A stretch of 64,000 nt of DNA from Phymatolithon calcareum (lineage: Eukaryota; Rhodophyta; Florideophyceae; Hapalidiales): positions 1,240,001-1,304,000 of the forward strand of contig OZ345374.1 of assembly GCA_977006965.1 (NCBI GenBank). Direction: 5' to 3'. The translations under genes and the position numbers were made by a program. A model generated the notes under the pieces. That model was given only the letters and a program-made list of their open reading frames with translations. It was not told where the DNA came from and made no database searches. Position 1 is the stretch's first letter; each line of letters begins with the position of its first letter. Shown in pieces: positions 1 through 10,000 of this stretch.

Positions 1-2
1 GA

Positions 3-2417
3 AGCCAGTTTGTCAACTACGTGGCGAAAGTACGAAGGAAATTTGTGGCATGCCAGGGGTGGCGTGTGGCCAGTATCAAGACTTGTCTCGGACAAAATAC
101 AACCGGTGTCTATCGTTGCCCACAACATCTGATTTTGAAAGAGATTTCGAAGGCTGGAGGAATGCAATCCATAATGAACTACAAGGAGAATATTCTTCAA
201 GGCGAGCGCGTGTTTTCCAGTGCCATTGACTCCAACTCCATGAAAGCAAACTCTCAAACTATACCATCTCTAGGGAGGCTGGTTGCTTTTGATCTTTATG
301 CAGACGGCACGACGCTTGCCAAGTCTGGCGTTCACAGTGAAAAAAACGTCCGGCTGAGACTTGTTAACATAAAGGGACGAAGTACAGAGTGGCACGAAAT
401 TGGAATTGCCCCGTCAATGCAGGACAATCATTCAGTCTCAAGAACGAAAATGGCATTCGAGCGAGCGCTTCTTTTTCAAATGTTTTTGTTTCTCCTTCTC
501 AAAGATGTATCGATTGCATCTAAGAAGGGAATATTCTTGGAAGGCGAACATATTCCTCTGATTCTGCGGCTTAATGCAATTGTTGCGGATCAGAAACAGG
601 AAAGACCTTTCTTTTGTCTAAAGTCGACTGGAAGTTTCAGAGATTGCTCACAGTGTATAATGCACACGAGAGACCTAACAGAAGGTCCAGAGGAGAGCAG
701 TGGTGATGAATCTGAAAGAGAAACTCGGTTGGATGGAGACATATATCAGGCGCAAACTTCCTTATCCACAGTTCAAGTCGGTCGAAATGTTCGACGTACT
801 GTCTGGAAGCAGATTGTTGTTGTCAAAGAGATACTAGGTATATTGCAGGTGCGCAATGGAGCTCCAGATGTGATCAGATGCAGAGCTTATTTGAGAAGAA
901 TGAGTGCCATTGAGCTAACACCAGCGCTGTCATGTATCTATGGATTGTGAACCGAGCCATACCACCTGTACGACAGCATCGCTTATGACAGACTGCATGC
1001 TTTCGATCTTGGATTACTTCGCACACTTCCTGACATGGCTTTCAGTTTACTGAAAACTGCAGGATACAACAAAAGTATGGTCAGGAAATCTGAACTCATC
1101 CGCATAGCTAATCAGCGCTTTCAAGATCTTCCACGCGTTTTTCCTTTAAATGTGGCGCCTTTTCGTCAAGATGGAAACGAAGTTCATCCTGGAATGACGG
1201 GTACTGATAGACAACAAATCGCCACATTCCTATGGGTTGCATTAATGGGATTACAGCCATACACAAGTGCGGACAGCGACATGCTTTTGCAGGCTGCTCT
1301 ATATCTCAATGAGATTCAGGTACAACTACGAGGTATTAACCAAAGCCGGGCGTCACGGATGCGAACGAAAAGTCAAATTGAAGATTTGCAAAAGCTATGT
1401 TTTGAGGCAGGCATATATCTGTCTAGGGCAGTATCGGTACCAATTACTACAAAACTTCATCGCACGATGAGGCATGTGAGAGACCACTTATATATGTTCG
1501 GGTGCTCAAGACTGGGAGAGTCTGATGAGAACGAAACTATGCACAAGCCAACCAAAAAGAGCTATTACGCGACGAATAAGAAAATTGAGTTAATTGGACC
1601 ACAACTTCTCGCCGTACGAGCAATCGCGCAAACACACCCGAGCACTTCTGTATCACAGAGTGGTGATTTTGATTCTTCCTACGTTTCGTCAGTCCTAATG
1701 GTTGTAGGTCCCCATCAGAGGGAAAGGGCAACTAGATACGAGGAGCTCGAATTCTCCTTTGGCTACTCGCAAAAATGCAACACCGAGGCAATGAAGCTGG
1801 AGGTCTTGTTAAAAGGGTAGTCCGTGAATCATGTGCTACAAATTGTGACCGCTCAGATACAGCCATCCACTCTGGAACAAGTTTGGAAGCAGCGGAATTC
1901 TATGAAATTCAATGCAGTGTTTCCATGGATAGAGGAATCTGAGACCGGAGTCGATGTGCGCCAGATAGCATATGCTGGAAAGAATATTAATAGCGCTGGG
2001 CCTCGGTTTGATGCCATCGAGTACATGCATGGACCAATTGTACGTCGGGGTGTTCTTGAAGCTATTGTGGAGCGAAAATTGTTAACAGGAGAAATGGCTA
2101 AGGTCTGCATTATACGAAGACTGATTGAAGTTCCTCCTGAACCTGGAAATATCAATGTCGTAGAAAAATTCGGGCACACGAGGTATCGATTTGAAATTTC
2201 TCCAGGCGAGGACGGAGATGTTATCCTCGATTGTGAACCTAAGGAAAAGATTCACCGCCTACTAGTAGTCGTTCCGGATATGTACGATTTCTCTGATCGC
2301 TATTCGATATCTTCACGAATGAATTCAGCACAAGACACTATTGAAGAGAGACGGGCTGTTCGTTTCTTTAGCGTTCGCGGGTATCAGTTTACTTCAAATC
2401 CCTGCAAGTCATGCTGA
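3..2417 (+). pseudogene. Tnp2/Plavaka-like DNA transposase remnant, 5' end outside window
   Basis: One reading frame runs from the left edge to 2417 and is broken only by TGA at 948-950 and TAG at 1818-1820; all three parts are in the same frame. Recognisable blocks: LYADGTTLAKSG (probable first catalytic Asp) near 290, a Cys pair in SFRDCSQCIMH near 650 like the CxxC of Tnp2-type transposases, LHAFDLGLLRTLPD near 990-1035, and KLHRTMRHVRDHLYMFG followed by a His/Lys-rich stretch and TN near 1450-1590. This order is typical of CACTA/Plavaka (Tnp2) enzymes, which cut and paste DNA transposons in the nucleus. The family call rests on motif order only. Nothing but two nonsense codons disrupts it, so inactivation looks recent. 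A fragment of the TFIIS-like gene follows within 20 bp. Confidence 0.65.
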
Positions 2418-2432
2418 AAATGTTAGATAATC

Positions 2433-2732
2433 CTTAAAGACCACCGGTAGGGACAGTAGAGGCTTTTCGCAGAGAGCTATTTTGTTGAACGTTGTTTTTA
2501 AGGAAGAAGCCTATACGCTATGGACATCATTGACCCTGTGCTTGACCCAGAGAATATAATTTTCTGCGATTTCCACGCTAGCGTTTTTATTGGCCTTCGA
2601 AGGCATCTTGTCGACAGAAAAGGGCTTCGACTTTTTAAGTATGTGTGCAACATTGGACTTATTCTGACCTGCAATAACATCAATGTACTGATTGGTCGGG
2701 TTGGGACTCCGGGGCTGGGGCTCAACTTCCAT
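2433..2732 (-). pseudogene. Captured 5' fragment of the TFIIS-like gene, chimeric
   Basis: Read on the minus strand, 2560-2732 matches the N-terminal coding region of the intact TFIIS-like gene at 50283-51323 (shared MEVEPQPRSPNPTNQYIDV). It then switches at the codons for IAE into about 125 bp of unrelated sequence that ends in a stop. The same chimeric junction, with the same extra sequence, is found at 14148-14446, so the chimera formed once and was copied. Here it directly abuts the Tnp2-like transposase, as expected for a transposon that picked up a host gene piece. It lacks every conserved domain of the parent protein. Confidence 0.7.
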
Positions 2733-4417
2733 CGGCACCGTCCGGTGGCATCCGTATTGTGCAGTGGCCATTGACTGTCATGTTGTAGAGCAGTATTTAT
2801 CATAGACCAGGATACCGTGCATTTCTATTAGCTGTTTGAGCCCATTACACAAAGCGCCTTGATGCAGTGTACTGTACCAGTGTCATAGGCATGTTAGGAG
2901 TGTCTTGGACTTCGTGTTAGGACTACACGTAGTACTTCGTGTCCTCTACATGAGGGATTGCGTGTACTACTACCGACCCTTATTTGGGTCTGCCTGTAGT
3001 TTGGACACAGTCTCTCAGCCCTACTTTAGTCGCTCTAGTCTTCCTCTGTAGGATGGAGGAAGGCAGAGAATGGATTGGTAGGAAGTAAAGCACAGACGCT
3101 TTCCTTCCGGTATACCAATCTAGGCCTTTGGCCAACTGTTTGGACTATCGTGCTCAAGTTTGCACAACAAGGAGGTTGTACTGTATGATAGTAATTTCTC
3201 CTGCCCACACAATACTGTAGGTCAAAATCTGTCATTCTCTTTTCCTTTATCATATTGGCACACTTGCCTAGGAAAGTGTATGATAAATGTACAACCATGG
3301 TCAGAATTCAACGCATACAGTACAGTATGCGTCATGGGTTATCTCGGCTGCAGCCGTACAGCACGTGGGTGTAATTATGGTATTTTTTCAGGGAGCTGCG
3401 GGAAATGGAGAAAAGCGCAATTTTAATTTTTTAGTTGTCAAACTGATGAAACAGTTCTGAATTGCGCGAGCCAATTAAATTCAAATAAATTCAGTGAGTC
3501 AATCATATCATTTACGTAACTTTTCAGATGGCCGTTTTCCAAAAACAACGCTTGTTCCAAAACCAACGTTCAAAACGGTACAAAAACAAGCATTGATATA
3601 TCGTTAAATTTAGCAATTTTCATATAATTTAACAAACAAATCTGAATAAAGCTACATTCAGTTGCCAAAACAAGCCTGGTTTGGGCTGACAATCGTAAGT
3701 CGTTTTTGAGATATAGTTGCTCAAAGTTGCAAAAAATGCCGTTTTTCGGCATAAATGCCGTTTTGGACATAGGCAACTGAAACAAACTAATCAGCTTTGT
3801 CTCAAAATTTTGCCACAGCCGAACAGGTTACAGTTTTGTGATAAAAACGTTGGCCATTGTTTCTGAGTTCTAAATCAGGAAGGCTCTCTACGGCCTTTCT
3901 TCTTTCTGAAAAAGGCATGCCGAAGCGCGATATTCAGAAAAACGGCATTAAAAACAACGATACCGAAAACCTGAATGCCGCTTACGGAACTTCAAAATTT
4001 CAAAATGTAACAGTCCAACCACCACTGTAATCCTCTGGATTGTCATCACTGTATGACTTCCTGTCTTGGATATTGAAATTTGTCAGTTTCCCGCATCTCC
4101 CAGTAATTTAAAAGAAAAAATATCCATTTCCGGTCAAATGCAAATAGCTGCGACAGCATTGCGCACATTCTGACATCCAAAAAGTTTGCGGTGCAATTGT
4201 TTTGCACTTTTTATGTAACAAACACGAAATTGCTATTTTAGGCCGCAATGTGGCCACACCGGCTGTATAATTTCTCTGGCTCACCCGAGTGCTTCACTGC
4301 AGTGAGCAAAGCCGGCAATCTGTGCAACTCGAAACGTATACCTTCGGATAGCTGCAGAGTTCAAACTTGTTTACGGGACGCCGAATTCATTGCACAGGCT
4401 CGCCAACACCACAAGCG
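2733..4417. other. Intergenic, no gene recognised
   Basis: No convincing coding sequence on either strand. The right half is AT-rich with degenerate short repeats built on GCCGTTTT/AAAACGGC and CAAAAACAA (3530-3990). A near-palindrome around a short TACAGTACAG spacer lies at 3311-3332. The last 200 bp should hold the promoter of the Sel1-repeat gene, but I see no clear TATA box. Confidence 0.5.
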
Positions 4418-7400
4418 ATGGCCGGCACGGAGTTCTTCAAGAATGTAACGGGGAATTACTGGTTCTCGTTTGTCGCCTACGTGATGGTAATAGCGACCTG
4501 GAGCGCCCTAATGGGAAACGACTTCATCTCGTCGTCTTGGAAGTCTGTTCGCGATACACGCAAACGTGGTATTGGTCACCTCATCGCCGTGATTTTTCCG
4601 ATGGCGTACATGCCTGTCTACATGTTCTTCCAGTTCAAGACCGGCGACTATAACGAGATGAATTCAGGTCTGGTGGCACTCATGTTTGCACTTCTTCACA
4701 TGTCGCGGACGATCTGGGGCCTTTGGCAGCTGCAGATATTCAGGGAATGGTTTATAGAGTCGCGGAAGTCCATGATGTCACTCGGGTACGGCATCAAGCA
4801 GGACGACAACGGCGATGATGGGGACGGCTCGGATGAAGACTCCTTGATGAAGCGAATTAACGAAGAAGCTGATGAAGTGGAAGTTAACGATTTAATAGTC
4901 GACAACAGGCTTACGGAGGGCGAGGTGCAATGCCGCCTTCGATTTCTTTCAACTGAGGAGAGAAAGGAGCTTGAAACAAGTCCATTCCTGAAGAGAATCG
5001 GGAGTCAAATGTGGTTCACGTTGCGACGTGCTCTACTCTTGCCTCTACTTCTCTGGTCGATCGTAAAAACACGATCCAAGTCTCGTACTGGTCGGGGACT
5101 CCGTATGGAACCCAAAGAGCCGGAGGAGATTTGGCTCCGTTGGGCCACTCTTCTCGTTGCACACGCCTTGCCTGAATGGTTGTCGGACATGAAGAAAGCA
5201 CGCAGCGGAGAATCACAGGATGATAATGGCGAGAGCTTCGAGAATGTTCGAGATCGCTTTGCATCAGAAGTGCTTATGAGTGCTGTTCTTCACTCTCGGA
5301 AGACTGGAAACGCGTGGGAAGAAAATGGCGTGAGCGTCGATGGTGAAAGCGATGAAAATGTTGGCCGTGGTGCAGGTCATAGTTTCTTGAGCTTCGAAAA
5401 ATGGGACAGCTATCCCATGCTACGCAAAGGAACGTTCAACAAGCAGGAGTTCTTCAGACATGCATGCGAAAGCGGAAAAGGTCTTCCATTCGAAATACCA
5501 CATAAGCTGGCGAAAACAGATCGTGAAGGTAGTGAACACTACAGTTATCAGAAGTTTAAAGGGAAGCTCGATCGTGTACGAGATGACATGCCGGTCGAGA
5601 TGGGAGAGAAAGCGATTGAGTTCGGAGTGGCGGAACTGGAATGGTTGGCGATATTCCTAAGTGTCGGTCGATGGAGCAGCGGGGTTCGCAACAAACAAGA
5701 CAATGGGAGTATGGATGAAGAGGGTGATCGTGACGATGAACTGGGTGTGCCTGCAGAGAACTTGGCCAGTCAGCTTGGATTTGCTCGTGGTGCACAGGCG
5801 TTTTATGACGTGTTGTCGGGACCGTTGTTGCGAAACACAATTGGACGTGTTCTGTGGGGGAACAGGCAGGTCTCCGAGGTCAGCGCACATATTGACAATT
5901 GGATGGCACTGTGCGTGGGAGAACAGACAGCGTATGTGGAATCGAAGATACCCAGTGTGAAGAAGAAATGTATGGTGGACCATGTGGAATGTCCAAGGGA
6001 TACAGAGGAGGGACAGGATGAACCGGACGAAGTTGAAGCTGTTTCTAATGCACAATTTGCGACGGAAAACGTGTGGAAGGAAAACGAAGATTTGGAAAGA
6101 CAAAGATTCCTCTTGCAGCTTACAATTGTAGAGCCGGAGTTTTTGCATTTTGACAAGTCGATATCATTCATGGGTTGCAGTATGGAAAATCTGCGGAGTT
6201 CTTTAGCGACGTGGACTGAACGCAACGAAAATGCAGCTGCCAACGCTTGGGAACCGGAAATATGCGAATCAAATGGCATTGAATTCTGCGCCAGTAATGA
6301 CTTGCAACAGCTACTTGTCAGTCTTGAAGGCAAGAAATATGTCGAAGAACGGTTTGTGCATATGCGGTTGCTGTGGGAGGTTCAAAATCATTTGCAAGAA
6401 GGACTACCACGAGAGGGGATATCCCCCAGTCAAATTGAGGCTATGATGCTTTGCGTGCTATCATTTCCGGCAATATGCGCGGTCATGCGTGAGTGTACTC
6501 GGGAAGACGGATGCCATGGTGTTGCGACACAGCGGGGCAGCTGTGTTATCGTGGTTGACCCCAAGATTATTGATGCGGCATACTTCAACATTGAAAACTA
6601 TGAAGCTGTGTTCCGAGCTGTATGCGGCCCGCAAGATGTACAAGTTGTGATAAGATTTTCGAGACAAGACAACGGGTCCGCGGTATCAATTAATGCAAAG
6701 CTGCGTGTTGGCGAATCGACTAGCGAGAGGTTTGCGTGGGAAGCGTGGCGTGATGCGTTTGGAGGTCGACTGGCGGGAGCGGAAAAGTCAAAAGTGGAAA
6801 TTGGACGTGCTTCGTGGTCAGTTTGCCGAACGAGAAGAAGAATTTCGTCTGGGGTATCGTTGTTCGATGCATCTAAAGCGGGAACAGGAAGCATGAGGAT
6901 GTGGGATGGATGGTTACCGACACGATCAGATATATCCATGTATGAGATGACAAGCGGAGGATATATTATGAAGGTACAAAATTCCAAGCGCATCAAAGTT
7001 GAAGCAGAAATTCTTCGTGGCACAAAGACCACTTTTAATTTCCGAACTCGGATATCTGCACCGGTTTCATACGCTGATGCGGACAAGATGTCTCTGAAAC
7101 ATGCGTCCCTCATTGTGGTGGAGGTTGTGCGTGGCTTTAGCGAAAGTGAAGAAGCGACAAACAGATCACCGTTGAGAGTTGAAGATATTCGAATCCGTGC
7201 AGACCGTCTTATGGAATCTGGAAGGAAAGAAGATCTAGACGTAGCACTGACCCTATATGAAGTTGCGGCGACGGCAATGGAAGATGGTGATGCGCTCGGA
7301 AAGGCGCTTCAGATTCTATTTCAAAGAGTTCCCAGCAGAAAAGCAGCGCAGGACGCTGTGACGCTAATCGAAGGGTTCTATATGCCTCGAAATGCGGGCA

Positions 7401-10000
7401 AGTTGCAAGGTGCCTCCCTGAGGTCGATGAGAAACCAATTTAGAGACGAGAAATGGGTGGCTCTCATTGACAAGCAATTTGAATATGTGCTGAATGAATC
7501 AATGTACGAGGCATCCGTTGCAGTGGCTTACGCCAACTTTTGTGCCGTCTTGTCCTCATTTCTAAAGGTCGGCAGAAGAGAGCGGGCTCTTGCGGCTCTT
7601 GCACGCTCTATTGTGCACTTCAGTAAGATATCAAAAGGCGATTATAATTTTGCGTGCAGCGCGGCACTGGAGAACACATTGGATATGTCCACGGAAGAAG
7701 GAGTTGCCATAGTGATTGCTCGGAATGAAAATGTGATGGAACATGTGGACAACTTGCGCGACCAGATGAACACAGTTGGGAGCAGAAACCAACATCGTGC
7801 TGCGGAACTGTACAACCGCGCCATCGAGGAGGGCGACGATGTGGATGCCATGGTTGGACTCGCAATCTTGCTGGAAACGGGCGCAGAAGGGGTTCCGGCA
7901 AACGCGCATCGTGCTGCCGAACTGTACAACCGCGCCATCGAGGAGGGCGACGATGTGGATGCCATGGTTGGACTTGCAATCTTGCTGAAAACGGGCGCAG
8001 AAGGGGTTCCGGCAAACGCGCATCGTGCTGCCGAACTGTACAACCGCGCCATCGAGGAGGGCGTCTATGTGGTTGCCATGTACAACCTCGCAATCTTGCT
8101 GGAAACGGGCGCAGAAGGGGTTCCGGCAAACGCGCATCGTGCTGCCGAACTGTACAACCGCGCCATCGAGGAGGGGGACAATGTGTTTGCCATGGTGAAC
8201 CTCGCAAACTTGCTCAGAAAGGGCGCAGAAGGGGTTCCGGCAAACGCGCATCGTGCTGCCGAACTGTACAACCGCGCCATCGAGGAGGGCGACAATGTGT
8301 TTGCCATGGTGAACCTCGCAAACTTGCTCAAAAAGGGCGCAGAAGGGGTTCCGGCAAACGCGCATCGTGCTGCCGAACTGTACAACCGCGCCATCGAGGA
8401 GGGCGACAATGTGTTTGCCATGGTGAACCACGCAAACTTGCTCAGAAAGGGCGCAGAAGGGGTTCCGGCAAACGCGCATCGTGCTGCCGAACTGTACAAC
8501 CGCGCCATCGAGGAGGGCGACGATGTGGATGCCATGGTTGGACTCGCAATCTTGCTGCAAACGGGCGCAGAAGGTGTTCCGGCAAACGCGCATCGTGCTG
8601 CCGAACTGTACAACCGCGCCATGGAGGAGGGCGACTATGTGGTTGCCATGTACAACCTCGCAAACTTGCTCAAAAAGGGCGCAGAAGGGGTTCCGGCAAA
8701 CGCGCATCGTGCTGCCGAACTGTACAACCGCGCCATCGAGGAGGGCGACGATGTGGATGCCATGGTTGGACTCGCAATCTTGCTGGAAACGGGCGCAGAA
8801 GGTGTTCCGGCAAACGCGCATCGTGCTGCCGAACTGTACAACCGCGCCATCGAGGAGGGCGACAATGTGGATGCCATGGTTGGACTTGCAATCTTGCTGG
8901 AAACGGACGCAGAAGGGGTTCCGGCAAACGCGCATCGTGCTGCCGAACTGTACAACCGCGCCATCGAGGAGGGCGACAATGTGGATGCCATGGTTCGACT
9001 CGCAATCTTGCTGGAAACGGGCGCAGAAGGGGTTCCGGCAAACGCGCATCGTGCTGCCGAACTGTACAACCGCGCCATCGAGGAGGGCGACGATGTGTTT
9101 GCCATGGTTAGACTCGCAATCTTGCTGGAAACGGGCGCAGAAGGGGTTCCGGCAAACGCGCATCGTGCTGCCGAACTGTACAACCGCGCCATCGAGGAGG
9201 GCGACGATGTGGATGCCATGGTTGAACTCGCAAACTTGCTCGAAAAGGGCGCAGAAGGGGTTCCGGCAAACGCGCATCGTGCTGCCGAACTGTACAACCG
9301 CGCCATCGAGGAGGGCGACAATGTGTTTGCCATGTACAACCTCGCAAACTTGCTCAAAAAGGGCGCAGAAGGGGTTCCGGCAAACGCGCATCGTGCTGCC
9401 GAACTGTACAACCGCGCCATCGAGGAGGGCGACAATGTGTTTGCCATGGTTGGACTCGCAATCTTGCTGGAAACGGGCGCAGAAGGGGTTCCGGCAAACG
9501 CGCATCGTGCTGCCGAACTGTACAACCGCGCCATCGAGGAGGGCGACAATGTGCAGGCGAAGGCTCAACTTGCTGAGCTCCTTCATCATGGCACTAACGT
9601 CCTGGAGGCTGACGCCTGTCGTTCTCTCGAGCTGTACACGAGTGTGATCGAAAGTACTGGATGCACAGATGCAATGTACAGCCTTGCACTCTTACTACAC
9701 TTTGGCGCAAACGGCGTAGCGAAAGAGCCGGTTCGGGCACAAGAGCTCTACACGCGTGTTATCAACGAAGCCGGTGACGGGATTTCTTATTTCAATGTAC
9801 GGCATTTGCTCGACTCTGGAATTGAGGGTTTGCCAGCCCAGTCTGATCGAATAGTGAAATTGCGCACTCGTGGGGCGGCAATGTACAGCTTGTCGAAATT
9901 ACTACGAGATGGTGCCGACGGAGTGCCTGCTGATCCCGTTCGAGCCGAACAGCTCCTACAGAGCGCTCGTTCTGAAACTGAAATGTCAGTGTTGGCGTGA
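4418..10000 (+). CDS. Giant Sel1-repeat membrane protein (1860 aa)
   Basis: Start chosen at the ATG at 4418 (MAGTEFF; purine at -3, G at +4); the frame is open further upstream, but only via non-ATG codons. Residues 14-32, 52-72 and 82-104 are hydrophobic and form a probable three-helix membrane domain. Residues 130-1100 are a long, acidic, mostly unrecognised middle. Residues 1126-1733 are sixteen tandem 38-residue Sel1-like units (TPR-related helix pairs that bind proteins), and 1734-1860 hold about three degenerate units. No enzyme motif is visible. A paralog with the same three helices, middle blocks (RLLWEVQ, the WRDAFGGR region) and C-terminal Sel1 units lies broken at 59210-63251 on the other strand. 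The role is unknown; a membrane-anchored scaffold or receptor is an inference. The reverse strand across the repeats is also open, which is a by-product of the repeats. Confidence 0.92.
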   Translation: MAGTEFFKNVTGNYWFSFVAYVMVIATWSALMGNDFISSSWKSVRDTRKRGIGHLIAVIFPMAYMPVYMFFQFKTGDYNEMNSGLVALMFALLHMSRTIWGLWQLQIFREWFIESRKSMMSLGYGIKQDDNGDDGDGSDEDSLMKRINEEADEVEVNDLIVDNRLTEGEVQCRLRFLSTEERKELETSPFLKRIGSQMWFTLRRALLLPLLLWSIVKTRSKSRTGRGLRMEPKEPEEIWLRWATLLVAHALPEWLSDMKKARSGESQDDNGESFENVRDRFASEVLMSAVLHSRKTGNAWEENGVSVDGESDENVGRGAGHSFLSFEKWDSYPMLRKGTFNKQEFFRHACESGKGLPFEIPHKLAKTDREGSEHYSYQKFKGKLDRVRDDMPVEMGEKAIEFGVAELEWLAIFLSVGRWSSGVRNKQDNGSMDEEGDRDDELGVPAENLASQLGFARGAQAFYDVLSGPLLRNTIGRVLWGNRQVSEVSAHIDNWMALCVGEQTAYVESKIPSVKKKCMVDHVECPRDTEEGQDEPDEVEAVSNAQFATENVWKENEDLERQRFLLQLTIVEPEFLHFDKSISFMGCSMENLRSSLATWTERNENAAANAWEPEICESNGIEFCASNDLQQLLVSLEGKKYVEERFVHMRLLWEVQNHLQEGLPREGISPSQIEAMMLCVLSFPAICAVMRECTREDGCHGVATQRGSCVIVVDPKIIDAAYFNIENYEAVFRAVCGPQDVQVVIRFSRQDNGSAVSINAKLRVGESTSERFAWEAWRDAFGGRLAGAEKSKVEIGRASWSVCRTRRRISSGVSLFDASKAGTGSMRMWDGWLPTRSDISMYEMTSGGYIMKVQNSKRIKVEAEILRGTKTTFNFRTRISAPVSYADADKMSLKHASLIVVEVVRGFSESEEATNRSPLRVEDIRIRADRLMESGRKEDLDVALTLYEVAATAMEDGDALGKALQILFQRVPSRKAAQDAVTLIEGFYMPRNAGKLQGASLRSMRNQFRDEKWVALIDKQFEYVLNESMYEASVAVAYANFCAVLSSFLKVGRRERALAALARSIVHFSKISKGDYNFACSAALENTLDMSTEEGVAIVIARNENVMEHVDNLRDQMNTVGSRNQHRAAELYNRAIEEGDDVDAMVGLAILLETGAEGVPANAHRAAELYNRAIEEGDDVDAMVGLAILLKTGAEGVPANAHRAAELYNRAIEEGVYVVAMYNLAILLETGAEGVPANAHRAAELYNRAIEEGDNVFAMVNLANLLRKGAEGVPANAHRAAELYNRAIEEGDNVFAMVNLANLLKKGAEGVPANAHRAAELYNRAIEEGDNVFAMVNHANLLRKGAEGVPANAHRAAELYNRAIEEGDDVDAMVGLAILLQTGAEGVPANAHRAAELYNRAMEEGDYVVAMYNLANLLKKGAEGVPANAHRAAELYNRAIEEGDDVDAMVGLAILLETGAEGVPANAHRAAELYNRAIEEGDNVDAMVGLAILLETDAEGVPANAHRAAELYNRAIEEGDNVDAMVRLAILLETGAEGVPANAHRAAELYNRAIEEGDDVFAMVRLAILLETGAEGVPANAHRAAELYNRAIEEGDDVDAMVELANLLEKGAEGVPANAHRAAELYNRAIEEGDNVFAMYNLANLLKKGAEGVPANAHRAAELYNRAIEEGDNVFAMVGLAILLETGAEGVPANAHRAAELYNRAIEEGDNVQAKAQLAELLHHGTNVLEADACRSLELYTSVIESTGCTDAMYSLALLLHFGANGVAKEPVRAQELYTRVINEAGDGISYFNVRHLLDSGIEGLPAQSDRIVKLRTRGAAMYSLSKLLRDGADGVPADPVRAEQLLQSARSETEMSVLA
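7793..9616 (+). repeat. Tandem array of sixteen 114-bp Sel1 units
   Basis: Each unit begins with the codons for HRAAELYNRA and is exactly 114 bp; 16 units fill 7793-9616. Units 1-15 are almost identical in DNA. Differences cluster at unit positions 16, 18, 21, 22, 25, 28 and 29 and mostly change the residue. Unit 16 grades into older, divergent Sel1 repeats. Such near-identity implies recent amplification or concerted evolution, and unit number is probably polymorphic. Confidence 0.95.

Noticed and set aside
7631-9589. 652-codon minus-strand open frame across the Sel1 array
   Set aside because: Exact antisense of the 114-bp coding repeats; its openness follows from one stop-free unit being repeated. 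The plus frame matches the Sel1 family and has unique flanks.
7793-9616. Regular direct repeats as a CRISPR array
   Set aside because: Units are contiguous, in-frame coding and have no spacers; the genome is eukaryotic.
8481-9647. 388-codon plus-strand frame in a second phase of the array
   Set aside because: Another by-product of the repeated unit; it starts and ends at the array edges.
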